The notes: generated from the letters alone by a model not told the origin. DNA of 64,000 bases from Gautieria morchelliformis (GCA_015179125.1 WHVA01000406.1:41964-105963), one strand, 5' to 3'; counted from the stretch's first letter, positions 21,509-33,264 are shown. A program made the numbers and translations.

Positions 21509-21694
21509 GGTCACGTGACCGGCATACCGGCGTGAACCTGGAGTGCGAGCGGCGCAGCCGCAAGCCCCTGGCGGTTCACGCCGATATGCGGGCTCCAGCG
21601 CTCAACCCAGCGCTGCACTGGCAATGAACGCTGCGCAGCGGTCACATGACCCATTTGCGCGTGGTCCGTGCCCGACGCGCGCGCACGGTATAAA
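21509..21694 (+). promoter_or_regulatory. E-box and TATA of unit 9
   Basis: GGTCACGTGACC at 21509-21520 and TATAAA at 21689-21694. The spacing is longer than in other units because of an inserted GC-rich stretch with inverted GGTTCACGCCG-like sequence. Confidence 0.55.
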
Positions 21695-22734
21695 GGCAGA
21701 ATGGTAAGGATGGAACACCAGGAATCTGCCCAACCGGCAATTCCTCTCTCTGCTGTCTGCTGTCTGCTGTCTGCTGTCTCCTCTGTCTGCTGTCTGCTCT
21801 CTCTGGTGCCTCCTCCTTTAGCTGGTTGGCTGTCTATTGCTTTGGCTGGCTGGCTGTCTATTGCTTTGGCTGGCTGGGTATCTATTGGCTTGGCTGGCTG
21901 GCCATCTATTGGCTTGGCTGGCTTTCTATTGGTAGGTAATATCTTTTTTTTAATGCATTGCCATGTATTTTATTGTATTTGTGTTGGTTCCTTTGTTTTT
22001 CATTGTATAGTATGGTAACATGTGCATTATATTTTTGTGATTTTTTTCGAAAAATAGATTTAAGTAACATCCAAAGACTGCTCAAAAAAATGTATTTTAA
22101 TATCAATATTTTTCAGGTTTTTTTTCGAAAATAGACATCAATAATCAATAAGTTTCCTCTAAAATTAATGACAATAGATTCTGCTTTTAAATGTGGTTTG
22201 TTTTATTGTTTTATTTACTGTAAGGCCACTTACCAGCCACTCCTCTCTGGCTATACTGGTGGCTGGCTTACTATGGCTTTGGCTGGGCTCTGGGTTTGTC
22301 TGTCAGTCTCTGGGCTTCTCTGGCTTTGGCTGGGCATTAATAACAGCTTCTGCTTCAATGTACTGTACTTTTTGACATTTTTTCACGAATACATATCAAT
22401 AAATTATCCTCATTTTGTGAAAATTGACATCAGCTCCAGGTTAAATGTACAATGCATTTTTTTGACATTTTTCGAAAAATAGATAATCCTAACTTTGCTG
22501 AAATTAATAACAGCTTCAGCTTACATGTACTGGACATTTTCTTGACTTTTTTTCGAAAAATAGATAATCCTGACTTTGCTAAAATTAATGACAGCAGCTG
22601 CTTAAATATGGTTTCCTTGACTATTTTATTTATGTCTGTATATGTCACAAAATAGATATTGATACATGTCCCTGAGTTTGCTAAAAGTTAATAAGTAGTA
22701 ACAGCCTCTGCTTGCTTCACTTTGAGGCCCTTGG

Positions 22735-23615
22735 GGATATGCTACACATGCTATACTTGAGGGGCATGCTACACACACTATGCATGGGCACACACATGTT
22801 ATGCGTGGAGACACGCACGCTATGCTTGGGGACACACATGCTATGTGTGGAGACACACATGTTATGCGTGGGGACACACATGCTATGCTTGGGGACACGC
22901 ATGCTATGCATCGGGACACGCATGTTATGCGTGGGGACACACACGCTATGCTTGGAGACACACATGTTATGTGTGGAGACATGAATATTATGCATGGGGA
23001 CACGCACGCTATGCTTGGGGACACCCATGTTATGCATGGAGACACGCATGTTATGTGTGGGGACAAGCATGCTATGCATGGGGACACCCATGTTATGCGT
23101 GGAGACACGCATGTTATGCATGGGGACAAGCATGCTATGCATGGGGATGTGCACACTATATGTGGGGACACACTATGCTTGGTGGACATGGTACAAACAA
23201 GGGACACACTACAGGGGAAAACACTACAAACAAGGGACATTCTACACATGCTATACTTGGGGGACACACTACAAACAAAGGACATGCTATGCACACTATA
23301 CTTGGGGGACATATTATGCATTGGGGACACACTTTGCACACTATACTTGAGGGAGATGCTACACACACTACATGTAGGGACATGCTACACATGTGGACAC
23401 ACTATGCATGGGGGACACACATGCTATAATTTAGGGACACGCTACGTTTGGGGACATGCTACAAACCAGGGACATGCTATGCATGTGGGACACGCTATGA
23501 ACACTGTACTTGGGGACATGCTACATGTGGGGACACACTACATGTGAAGACACACTATGCATGGAGGACATGCTATGCACACTATACTTGGGCACATGCA
23601 GACATGTGTAGAGAC
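22735..23615 (+). repeat. 21-bp minisatellite (type B), unit 9
   Basis: The homogeneous part is 22780-23150 (GGGGACACGCATGCTATGC-type units); irregular GGGACA repeats continue to 23615. Confidence 0.88.
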
Positions 23616-23743
23616 ATTACCTATCTTGATGTGTTACTTATAGCTACTTTCAATTGCAATGAGATGTGTTTGACTTATCCCAAGTTTGATTTACCCAATG
23701 CGTTTGACCTACACCCCAGTGTGAAGCATGGGCATCCACCTAG

Positions 23744-24300
23744 AGGTAAGGGTTCAAGAATCGAGTTAAGTTGGATATCGGAAATCAAGTTGGAAGGCAG
23801 AGGTCAGAGAGACAGAGGCCTTGCAAGTACTTGCTGTGGTAAGAACAGGAAACAGTGCAAAGGGTGTCACATATCAAAGTCAATTATCTGATTGCAGAAC
23901 AGAGGCATACATGACCGGGTTTTATACAAAGTGCTGAGACAACATGTCGGAAGGTAGAGGTAATTCTGGTGTGAGCAAAAGTAACTAGGATAAATGGAGT
24001 AAGTAACTAATACGGAACAAGACGAACTACAAGGGGGTACCGGGTAGAACTAAGAACAATCAATAGGCAAAAGAACAAGGGGAATGTGGGTCTAATTGAT
24101 AGTGGAACAAATGGATCTCCTGATGCTCTGGACTTGCTATGCTAAGGGTCAAGTAGGGAAGGCCGGTGAATAGAGTCAAAAGGGGAAGTATGTGAATAGT
24201 AAAGAACAAGGGGATCAAAAGGTCAAAGTGTGGACGTTGTGGAATAGAGCCAGAGGAGGCATGGAGGTACCAGAGTTGGTCAAGCAGCATGGTCATAACA
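23744..24300 (+). mobile_element. LTR fragment in the second 3' segment of unit 9
   Basis: It begins mid-LTR (GTAAGGGTTCAAGAATCGAG) and ends CATAACA at 24300 followed by TTACC. The left end of the LTR is missing, so this piece joined to CTAG by deletion or template switching. Confidence 0.7.
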
Positions 24301-25368
24301 TTACCTACCTTGATGTGTTACTTAGAGCTACTTTCAATCAATAAGATGCATTTTACTTATCTGAAAGAAATTTTCTTATCTGAATGTGTTTGACTTATCC
24401 CAAGTTTGATTTACCCAAGGCGTTTGACCTTGCTGATGCATTTGACTTTACCGAGGCATTTGACTTGCACCCCCACCTGAAGCGCGGGTATCCACCTAGT
24501 CTAAGAGTGAAACGGGGGCAGTGGGTTGTGGGCGCCGCTGACTAATAATGTTACATAAAAATTAGGTCAACCGCGAGCCCTAGGCCCCTGGCCCAGGCCA
24601 GACCATTGACGCTGCGCAGCAGCGTCCCAGGTCATGTGACCGGTTCGCGTTTGTCGCGACCATACGGGAGGGTGGTCCATGCACGACCCTTCGCTCAGTA
24701 TAAAGAGAGCGATGCTGCAGCACCGCACTCCCCATTGGTGTCTTCCTGTGTTCTGGCTGTACTGGTGGGCTTACTATTGCTTTGGCTGGGCTCTGGGTGT
24801 CTTTGTGTGTCTCTGGGCTTCTCTGGGCTTCTCTGCCTGTGGCTGTGAAGTGACACCAGCTTCTGCTTCAATGGCCTGTGTATTTCTTCAATATTTTTTC
24901 GCAAATAGCTATCAATAAGCCTAACTTGCTAACCTTAACAATAGCCAACTTATATATCCTGTACATTTTTCGATATTTTTTCGCAAATAAACATCAATAA
25001 ATCTAACTGGCTAACCTCAGTCACCTTAACTATCCTGTAAATTCTTTTGACATTTTTTCGCAAATGGATATCAATAACTTATACTGACTTTGCTCAAGTT
25101 GATAACAACTTCTGTTTTAATGTAGTGTGTCTTTTTTAATCTTTTTTTTGAAAAATAATTACAGATATCAATGAATTATCCTGACTTTGCTAAAATTAAT
25201 ACCAGCTTCAGGTTAAATGTACCGTACATTTTCTGACATTTTTTCAAAAGGTAGATATCAATAAATTATCCAGGCTTTGCTAAAATTAATGACAACAGCT
25301 GCTTAAATGTGGTTTCTTTTGCTATTTTATTTATGTCACAAAATAGATACTGATACATGTCCCTGATA

Positions 25369-25735
25369 TGTGTGAGTGGGGACATATTACGTGTGAGGAC
25401 ACGCTACCTGTGAGGACACGTTACGTGTGGGGACACGTTATGTGGGGGGACAACCTGTGAGGACACGTTACGTGTGGGGACACGCTACCTGTGAGGACAC
25501 GTTATGTATGGGGACACGCTACCTGTGAGGACACGTTACGTGTGGGGACATGTTATGTGGGGGGACAACCTGTGAGGACACGTTACGTGTGGGGACATGC
25601 TACCTGTGAGGACACGTTATGTATGGGGACACGCTACCTGTGAGGACACGTTACGTGTGGGGACACGCTACCTGTGAGGACACGTTACAGGACACACTAC
25701 CTGTGAGGACACGTTACGTGTGAGGACATGCTATC
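25369..25735 (+). repeat. 17-bp minisatellite (type A), unit 10
   Basis: About 21 copies, including a higher-order duplication around the GTTATGTGGGGGGACAACC variant (near 25440 and 25550). Confidence 0.88.
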
Positions 25736-26067
25736 GAACTGGACTTTGGGTCTTCCCCCATTTCTGATTTTGGTATTGTTTCTGGTTCTGTGAGAGTGTC
25801 ACCGGAGGATCAGCTGGCATATCGATATAACCACATTGTCAAAATTCTGGATCCCCAAGATCACTATTGGATCTATTTCACAATGCACAAGCTTTGAAGC
25901 CTGTGGATTATGACAATAGGCGCAATCTTATAATCTCTGATGATTCAGTCAAGACTATTACCACTTTCATGTCTAGAGTCGCTGGGAGGCCCATCCCAGA
26001 GGTCAAGAGAGAGCTCTGCATGTTTGGCTGTTCCATGGGTGCATACATGGTTCATGATACTATATGA
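25736..26067 (+). pseudogene. Conserved ORF fragment, unit 10 copy
   Basis: Same type A block with an intact C-terminal segment of about 66 codons ending near GCSMGAYMVHDTI. Confidence 0.45.
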
Positions 26068-26184
26068 ACAGGGATATATTTTGCATGATCCTATTTACCC
26101 CAATGCACTTGACCTTACTGATGCATTTGACCTTACCGAGGCGTTTGACCTGCACCCCCGCGCGAAGCGCGGGTACCCACCTAG

Positions 26185-27745
26185 TTAATTATACCGAGAG
26201 CTGAGGCTCTTCTGCTTGACTAATCGACCCAGCCAACCGAATAGATCACAAGCGAATCACAGCGCTGCAAACGTAACAGAGCACTTTCCTTCCTGGGAGT
26301 CGCACTTCTCGACACGCAGGTCTATCCCAACTTTAAAGAGAATAAACTGCGACTTCCCAAATGCCCTTCCTTGATCTATCATGAGGCATCTCAAATGTGT
26401 CAGGCCTGGCTAAAACCTAGTACTCTCGTCATCTGGCACGGTAAGCCTGTCGGGCCCGTTTCAAATTTCAGCATTCAGAGATGACACATGGGTCCGGTGT
26501 TACACCCATGCATACACTGCAGACGACTCCCCGTCTGATGACTCACCGGCGCAGTGCAATACACTGCCCAGCTGATAGTATACGTACCTCACGTCTCTCT
26601 TGGGCCTTGACCAGCCACGGTATTTTCGCTGGTTTTATTGCACTACGGCGAACCCGGTCCGTATCGTCACTGTTGGTGCAAGTATTGTACCTGAGAATTT
26701 GTTGGGGCGTCCCCTCACTCCCTGGGAGACTGCCATGACTCTGCGTTCCTGGGTAGGCGGTTGCATATGTGTCTGAGGAGCTCTGTCCACAATGTGTGTA
26801 TTCTACGCTTCCCAGCTGATAGTATGGCCTTGACCAGCCACGGTAGTCACTTGTTTTATTGGACTGCGGCGAACCGTATCGTCGTTGGTGCAAGTATTGT
26901 ACCTGAGAAGTTGTATGGCGTCCCCCTTCACTCCCTGGGCGGTCCTGGGTAGGCGGGTGCACAGGCGTCTCGAGGAGCTCTCCACAATGAGATTATGAGA
27001 AAGTGTGTTCCGTGTGGTTTGGTCTCACTTCAAAATTGCTTCGACACGGCCAGTTTAGTGACTGATGCTGCTAGTTTCATGAGCACTAATATTATTTCTA
27101 ATGTGAAGTTGTCGCATAGGAAGGTGTGGGGATGGTTGGGCAGCAGCATGTCGTGAGGTGCGCACTCATGACGGGGTTGATGATGATCCCAGAAGTGATG
27201 TTGGAGCGGGCGCTGCAGGCGGTTCCTGTTTAGAGGTAGGTATCTGAGACAGCGATTCCCAGAGAATCGTCAAGGGAAAGAAGTAAAAAGGGAGGCGGGG
27301 GTGTAGTATTTGCATCTTGTAAAGCATAAAAATTATTATTTTTGTCATGAGGATTCAGAACAAGTTGTTCTAGGCAGACACGATAGGTCATAGGCGTACA
27401 TGTGCTAGAGAGCTGTCGAAAGCTCTCATCAGGGGGATACTGGTACCCCTACCGCTCGCCCTTCCAAGTTCTGTTTAGGAGTCGCTACCTCTGGGCCTTT
27501 TGTTGCCAGCTGGAGTAAATGGCGTGCGCGCATGAACAGTGCCTTTAGCTACCCGAACAGAGGCCGCTAACGGTGCTCATGACCTGCTAGTGGGAGGTGG
27601 TGGGTGCTCCATGCAGCAAGACGTTGCTGGAGAGAGGTTGAAGCCTCCTGAAATATGGCCAAACTTTCCCACAGACGAGTGATGTCATGTTTATGAACTG
27701 GCTCAAAATTTCTCCTCCAGTGTTTGGCTTGCGCCCTCGACGACT
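26185..27745. other. Non-Helitron DNA right of the array, no gene recognised
   Basis: Base composition changes abruptly after 26184. No convincing coding sequence or RNA gene is visible. The stretch contains a local tandem duplication (26566-26992). The last ~50 bases lead into the P-loop gene start at 27746. Confidence 0.5.
26566..26992 (+). repeat. Diverged tandem duplication (~235 bp and ~180 bp copies)
   Basis: CCCAGCTGATAGTAT, GGCCTTGACCAGCCACGGTA, GGTGCAAGTATTGTACCTGA, CTGGGTAGGCG and GAGGAGCTCT occur in the same order in 26566-26800 and 26812-26992. The copies differ by small indels. Confidence 0.8.
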
Positions 27746-28930
27746 ATGAAACGACAGCGGTCACCGAGTTCGACATCTAGCACTGACAGTCGCCCAGACA
27801 AGATTCGTGCGGAGCCTGACCATCTGGGACTGTCCTATGACGAGCACAAAGAGATGGATAGGACGATTTTGAGCTACGACCATATCGCTGCCATACGACC
27901 CCCATTGAATATCGCTAGTTACGCCACAAGCATTCTCAACTGCATTGTTTCTGAAGCTCCTGGACTGCTGAACCCAAAGTATTGTTTTCCACAAGCCGGG
28001 GCTGATCTTATCAAGAGCAACCCTGAGCTCTTGAAAGAGCTGGTAAAGGCATTTCAGAACCGAGAGTTTGCCCCAATACGTTTGCTTGGTGAGTCAGTTA
28101 TGGATGGGATGGGTCTTTGGATGTGTCTATTGGATTGGGCATGTTAGAATGCCTATATGGCACAGGACGCGGGAGAAATTGACGGGTATGGTTCTTACCT
28201 AGCCAGTTGCAGTGCCATTGACTTTGATTTAGGAGAGACATGGACATTAAAGAACAAGCAGCGACAGAAATTATCATTGCATACCAGATGCCCTTCATTG
28301 GGGATGCGGCGAGACAATTCCTGGTGGAACTGCAATCTTCTGAGGAAGAGGCAATTCTCAGGACAAGTAATCTATATGCAAAAAGAATATCTGTAGTCCA
28401 AAGTTCAGGGACAGGAAAGTCGCGGATGCTGACTGAGGTGAGTGGGAGAGCTAATCTTGATGTCGGGAGGTGACAGATGAGTCATAAGGTTGGGAAAATG
28501 CTGTTTACTCTTCCAATATGCTTTCGGGATCCACAGGCTACAGGCTACCCGCCTTCTGATTCTGGGGTGCATGGATATTTCAGTCCTATAATGAGGGTAA
28601 CAAACAATTTGGACATGGGGGCGCACATTACAATAGCATCCTTCATTGCTGCAGCACATAGGTTCATGCTGAGAGAGCTCAAGATAGCCCAGGTGTCAGG
28701 GTTGGTTGGGGAAGGACATGTACTTCAGGATTGGCACAATGTGATGAAGGTTAGGGCAGGGGGTGGGTTTTGAGTGTCATTCTTTTCGGCAGTAACTGCT
28801 GATGCAATAAGATTGAGAGAAGAATTGATTGCTCAGGACAGAGACAGCATCGCAAGTGGCTATTGCTGTTATGGTTGTCTTGGAACTGGGCTGGGATATC
28901 TTGGAGGAGAGTCCAACATGGGACAATGGA
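27746..28930 (+). pseudogene. Truncated fungal P-loop NTPase family gene (QSSGTGKSR type)
   Basis: Exon 1 (27746-28088) encodes a Ser-rich N-terminus and a helical segment (NPELLKELVKAFQNREF). After an intron near 28089-28237 (acceptor uncertain) comes MDIKEQAATE..., then a Walker A-like QSSGTGKSRM near 28400-28430. An intron at 28438-28488 (51 bp, GT-AG, phase 0) leads to VGKMLFTLPICFRDP..GYPPSDS. A third intron (about 28749-28792) leads to a short ADAIRLREELI segment before similarity is lost. I recognise the GTGKSR plus LPICxRDP..GYPP order from large hypothetical proteins of agaricomycetes, sometimes linked to Crinkler-type proteins; that assignment is from memory. The C-terminal part is missing, so it is probably a relic. 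Confidence 0.6.
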
Positions 28931-28940
28931 GAAATTAGGT

Positions 28941-29635
28941 GGCTGTCATGACGTGTTTATTTCCCATTCTGAGATGCTCAGTTCACCTATTTCTCACTCC
29001 ACCTTCGTGTTCGTTCCGATCGCCATTGTCATGTTCAGCAACCGATTCTCGCTGTTTGCGCCAATTACCATAGCCACGCCGTCAAACGCACGATCAATGT
29101 CTTTGGACTGACTTGGCAGTCATCACTGGGTCTACCACCTCCTCTGCTTGACCCTCTTCCGATGGTGTTCTGGTAATTGGATTGTCATGACCTGTGTATT
29201 TCCTGCACCTTGTTATCCCCATTTCCCCTTTCGCTACTCCTCCCCAGTGTTCGCTCGGCTTCGCCCTCCACCTCGACCTTTCCTCCTCTATGTCACCTCT
29301 GTTCACCCTTCCTCGCATTTCGCCGAACGACCATTCGCTGCTCGCATCATTCACCAGCAGGCACACCATCAAATCACGATTGACATCCCTATCTGGCATG
29401 ATGGTGTCATGACCGGTTTATTTCTCCTACCGCGCTACCTCCATGTTCCCCCTCATCACTCCCTAGCATCTTTGTCAGAGTTCGCCGCACCTACCGACCA
29501 CTCCTCCTCTACATCCACTCTACTCGCTGTTCGCCCCATCCTCCGAACCGCTATTCGCTGCTCGCGCATTTCGCCAGCAGGCACGCCATCAAATATGATC
29601 GATACCATTCACCCGGCATGATGGTTCATCATTAG
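28941..29635 (+). repeat. Three tandem ~230-bp repeats starting TGTCATGAC
   Basis: TGTCATGACGTGTTTATTTCC (28942), TGTCATGACCTGTGTATTTCC (29185) and TGTCATGACCGGTTTATTTC (29405) start repeats that also share TTCGCTGCTCGC..CACCAGCAGGCACACCATCAAAT near their ends. A further ATCATGACCGCGCACC lies at 29877. TGTCATGA ends occur in some fungal LTRs, so these may be decayed LTR copies. Confidence 0.65.
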
Positions 29636-30065
29636 CCCCATCATCTTAATCCAACCCCATTGGGTGTTCGTATGGCCAAAGTGCGTTCGCAGGGCGTTCC
29701 TTTCATAGGTCGTGCGGGATAAACCCAGTAAACGAAGAGTCCGTGCAGGGTAGCGTGTATGCGGGTCCCAAGACATGGTTTTGTCCATAAGTGCCTTTGC
29801 CCCCTTTACTCTCTGCCATTTCATATTCGCATTCTTCCCTCACTCTATTGTATGTTTATTCCATCTACCTAGTATCATGACCGCGCACCCCTATCCAACC
29901 CTGACCTGTGACGGCCTCTTTCCTATTCGCTGATGCCCTACGAGCATTCAATATAAGTAGTTTACATTCGCATGTATATTCCCCAGTTCAATTATCATAC
30001 GTCGTCCATCTTGTGCAAACTTGACCTCGCTGTGATCATCGTCTTGAGCCTTTCCTTGAAGATTT

Positions 30066-30518
30066 CTATCTTCGACCAGCCAAGGACTTAGGCATCACTG
30101 GTGAGTTCTCATACTTCATCTTCGTTACACTCCCCCTCACTTCGGCAAATCCAATACTCCCCCTGTCCTGGGTGAATCCCAATTTATTGCGTAAGTATTT
30201 GTGCTGATGTCCTTCAAGCCCCTTCGTCATTAGATCCGTGGGGTTTTCCTTCAACCTAACATAGGTAAGTGAAGCCTCATTAGAGGCCACCTTCTCGCGG
30301 ATGAAGTGGTAGGCTACATTGATGTGTTTGGTCCTGGCATGGTAGGTTGCGTCATGGGAAAGTGTGATCGCGCCTAAGTTGTCGGATCTGATAGAAGTCG
30401 GTTGGACTTGGTCAAAACCTAGTTCCTGGAGTGCTCTCCAAAGCCAGATAATTTCTTTAGTTCCTTCGGTGATAGCAATGTACTCAGCCTCTGTTGTAGA
30501 TGCAGATGAACACTTCAA
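30066..30518 (-). pseudogene. Ty1/copia RNase H fragment
   Basis: On the minus strand a 150-codon frame encodes the C-terminal RNase H of a copia polyprotein. Motifs are SASTTEAEYIAITEG, an IRSDNLGAI segment and the TKHINVAYHFIREKV signature, followed by LTYVRLKENPTDLMTKGL. The protein lacks everything N-terminal: the sequence to the right (from about 30519) is plus-strand gypsy gag. The copia element was therefore truncated at its junction with the gypsy element. No copia LTR was identified. Confidence 0.85.
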
Positions 30519-33264
30519 CGAAGCAACAGTTAAGACTGTTCAGGAGACTCCTGCTTTCGAGCATGATGCTCCCCCTCCCATGTCTAGGCCTCTAAGGGTA
30601 GCTTGTGACCCAGTCTTTCCTCAGACAGATGTCCCTATTACCTCTCAAGGTGACACCGAACATAGTCTCCCCATAGACCATGATCAGGTTAGAAGAAGAC
30701 AGTCAACTGCCTACACGCGTGGGCCTAGACCATCTTTGACTATTCATTCACCTTATAATCAGAACCCGACCAAGCTTACTGGGTCGGATGGCTTGGAAGA
30801 GTTGTTCCAAACTCCTGCTGATAACAGGAGGAGGACTATCTTCAGCATCCCTGAGACTTCTGCAGTCCCTGATAGGACTTATGGAGTTTCTGGAGGCGCA
30901 CCACCTCCTGGAGACGAGCCTTCAGACGATGAAGAGTCTTCGGATCCACCTCCCACTCCTTCTCGTTACCCATCTAAACTTCCTTCATTCCCTTCGGGAG
31001 GAAGAGGTAACCCGCCTGGCAGACCTGGTGATTCAGGTCCTCCTGACGGCGATGATGGCGGCGGAGGAAACGGCCCTAATCTGGACCGGGGGGATAGCAA
31101 TAAAGGTGGTAAACCTAGTGTTGATGCCTTACCTAGCCAAAGTAAGCTGGAGGTGTATTTTGATAACAAACTACGTCCTGATGTGGTCCCCGAATGGGAT
31201 GGCAACCCTGACACATTAGCACAGTGGATTTTGAAAGTGAATCACCTTTCTCAAAACTCTGCCACAGTCTTCAGACAGCTCGGACGTATTGTCCCTCTGA
31301 GATTTCGCAAGGGTGCGGAACGTTGGTTCTTTTCCTTGCCTCTGTCACATCGTCAAGAAGCCACCACAGACTGGAAATCAATCAGAGATGTAATCGGAGC
31401 ATATTACATGAACCGAGCATAGTTAGACAGACAGAAAGCAAGAGCTACTCGTGCTACTTTCCGAGAAGCTAGTCATTCTAATGAGACTCCTAGTGAGTAT
31501 TACGTTAGAAAGGCAGAGCTACTGAGGCTTGTCAGTAAGCTGACTGACTCAGAACTCATTATGGAAATCATGAACGGGGCACCCTCCTATTGGCATACGG
31601 TCATTGATGCTCATAGGTGTGCAGATGCTGTTGAATTCCAGTCTGCCATCAAATACCATGAGGAATCATTGTCTCATCCACCTTTCACCTCAGGTGATAG
31701 TATGGAAAGACGCATTAGAAGTTTGGAGAATGCTTTACAATCCAAACCCCGGTTTGACTCTAAAAATTCTTCAGACAGAACGTTCCGAGATGCTAGATCT
31801 CATTTGGTGGGATGGTTGTCTAAGCTGAGCCCTCCTAAGTATCCTAAGGATGATTCTAATGTGTCTACGAGATCCACTCCTGAATCAAAGGGAGCTAGGC
31901 CATGCAAGCATTGCAGAAGTAGTAAGCATTGGGACAATGAGTGTAAACATGCAAAGTCTACAGCTCGTTCCCGTCTTACTCAATCCTCTATTGAGGAGGA
32001 CAACGCTGATGTGGCCTATGAGGATTTCTACCTTGATGCCATTCATGAGTCGGAACATGAATTTGACCCTGACCTTTCCCATGCAAACTCTGTTAACTCG
32101 GAAGCTGCAGCGGAATCGGAAGAACCTCAATCGGATTTTCACGAAACCCCTCAGACTCCGGAAGCTCACTGTCAGCTTGCTAAGCAAGTGAGCCCATCAG
32201 AGGATGCATCTACTCTGGGGGGATCCTATGATTCTAAAAGCAACCCTTCATCTAGCTCTGGAGAGTCTAACTCCATGACTCGCCAAGAAAGAAGAAGATT
32301 ACAGAAGGATGCCAAACATGCGCTAACGTATCTGTGGAACCTCAATCTAAAACGTTGGGCCCCTAACTCCCTGATTAAACTCAGGCGGTTTATGTCCAGA
32401 CCTGCAGGTTGTGCTTTCCTCGGATCCTCTGCTTCAACAGCTAATGTTTGGTTGGGTGAATATGGAAAGAATCAACAAGCCCTGGTTGCTGATTCTGGTT
32501 CAGACATTACCCTTATCTCTCAAAAAGCTCTTAGCTCTATGGAGAATCCTCCCAAAATCAAGACAGGCCAGAAGGTTAACCTAATTCAAGTTACTGGCAC
32601 TTCAAAAATTTCGGGATATGTTACTATTCCCATATTCTTTGACTCGGATGCTGGTCCTGTTCAGCTTGAAGTGGAAGCTTATGTCGTTAAGGGCATGACC
32701 ACTCCAGTTATCCTTGGAAATGATTTCGCTGATCAATACTCGATTTCTCTGATCCGTGAAGGTTCCGATAGCTATCTCTTATTTGGGGATACCGGTCGTA
32801 AAACCAAAATCGAGAATTCAATCAGCACTCCTTTACAAGACAAAGCAGGACATTCCTTCAAAATTAGGACCCTGCCAAACTTAACTTCTCTCACAGCGAA
32901 GTTCAAGGCTCACAGGTGTCTTAAGAAATCTAGGAAAAGGCAAAGAGCTCTTATAGCCGACTCAAGCGTAAGAGCCCTGTATCCGATCACGATTCCTCCT
33001 GAATCAGCATCTCTCGTACCTGTCTCCATATACTTCCCTGGTAGTGGTAACGAAGTCTTTGTCGAAAAGATACTTCATTCCAACCGAGGTCCAGAAGATT
33101 TTTACGGAATTACAGATGCTATTGTATCTCGTAATAACCCACGGTTACACGTGTGTAACTTTTCTTCTCAACCTGTTACCATTCATCAAGGACAACTCTT
33201 AGGTCATGCTAGAAATCTACTAGTTGGCTTGATAAAGTTGCAAATATGGATCCAGAGCAGTTAG
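30519..33264 (+). pseudogene. Gypsy 1 gag and protease region
   Basis: One reading frame runs through this region, interrupted by TAG at 31420-31422. The N-terminal half is disordered (a Pro/Gly/Asp-rich stretch near 30890-31100), followed by a capsid-like helical segment (VPEWDGNPDTLAQWILKVN). A CCHC zinc knuckle C-X2-C-X4-H-X4-C lies at about 31909-31950 (CKHCRSSKHWDNEC). The retropepsin motif LVADSGSDITLIS has its DSG at 32491-32499, with VILGNDFADQY downstream. The frame is lost near 33240, before RT. The TAG could be a nonsense mutation or a readthrough codon; the other damage favours mutation. Confidence 0.85.

Larger units (their letters stand above)
21394..24499 (+). mobile_element. 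Non-autonomous Helitron unit 9 (type B, LTR-free main body, compound 3' end)
   Basis: The unit starts TCCTATAGG directly after CTAG at 21393. It carries the best origin-like stem-loop (21431-21473), a GGTCACGTGACC site, TATA at 21689, a CT-rich tract, AT-rich repeats and a minisatellite (22735-23615). At 23617-23621 it retains an unoccupied TTACC, where units 3, 4 and 5 carry the LTR. A decayed hairpin with CTAG at 23740-23743 is followed by a second 3' segment (23744-24499) that starts inside an LTR and ends with an imperfect hairpin and CTAG. Confidence 0.82.
24500..26184 (+). mobile_element. Non-autonomous Helitron unit 10 (type A), end of array
   Basis: The unit starts TCTAAGAG directly after CTAG at 24499 and ends with a perfect hairpin and CTAG at 26181-26184, then T and non-Helitron DNA. 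It is the shortest type A unit. It has TAATGTTAC at 24546-24554 with only a weak stem, an E-box mutated to CATGTG, TATAAA at 24699-24704, a short minisatellite and the ORF fragment (25736-26067). Confidence 0.86.
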
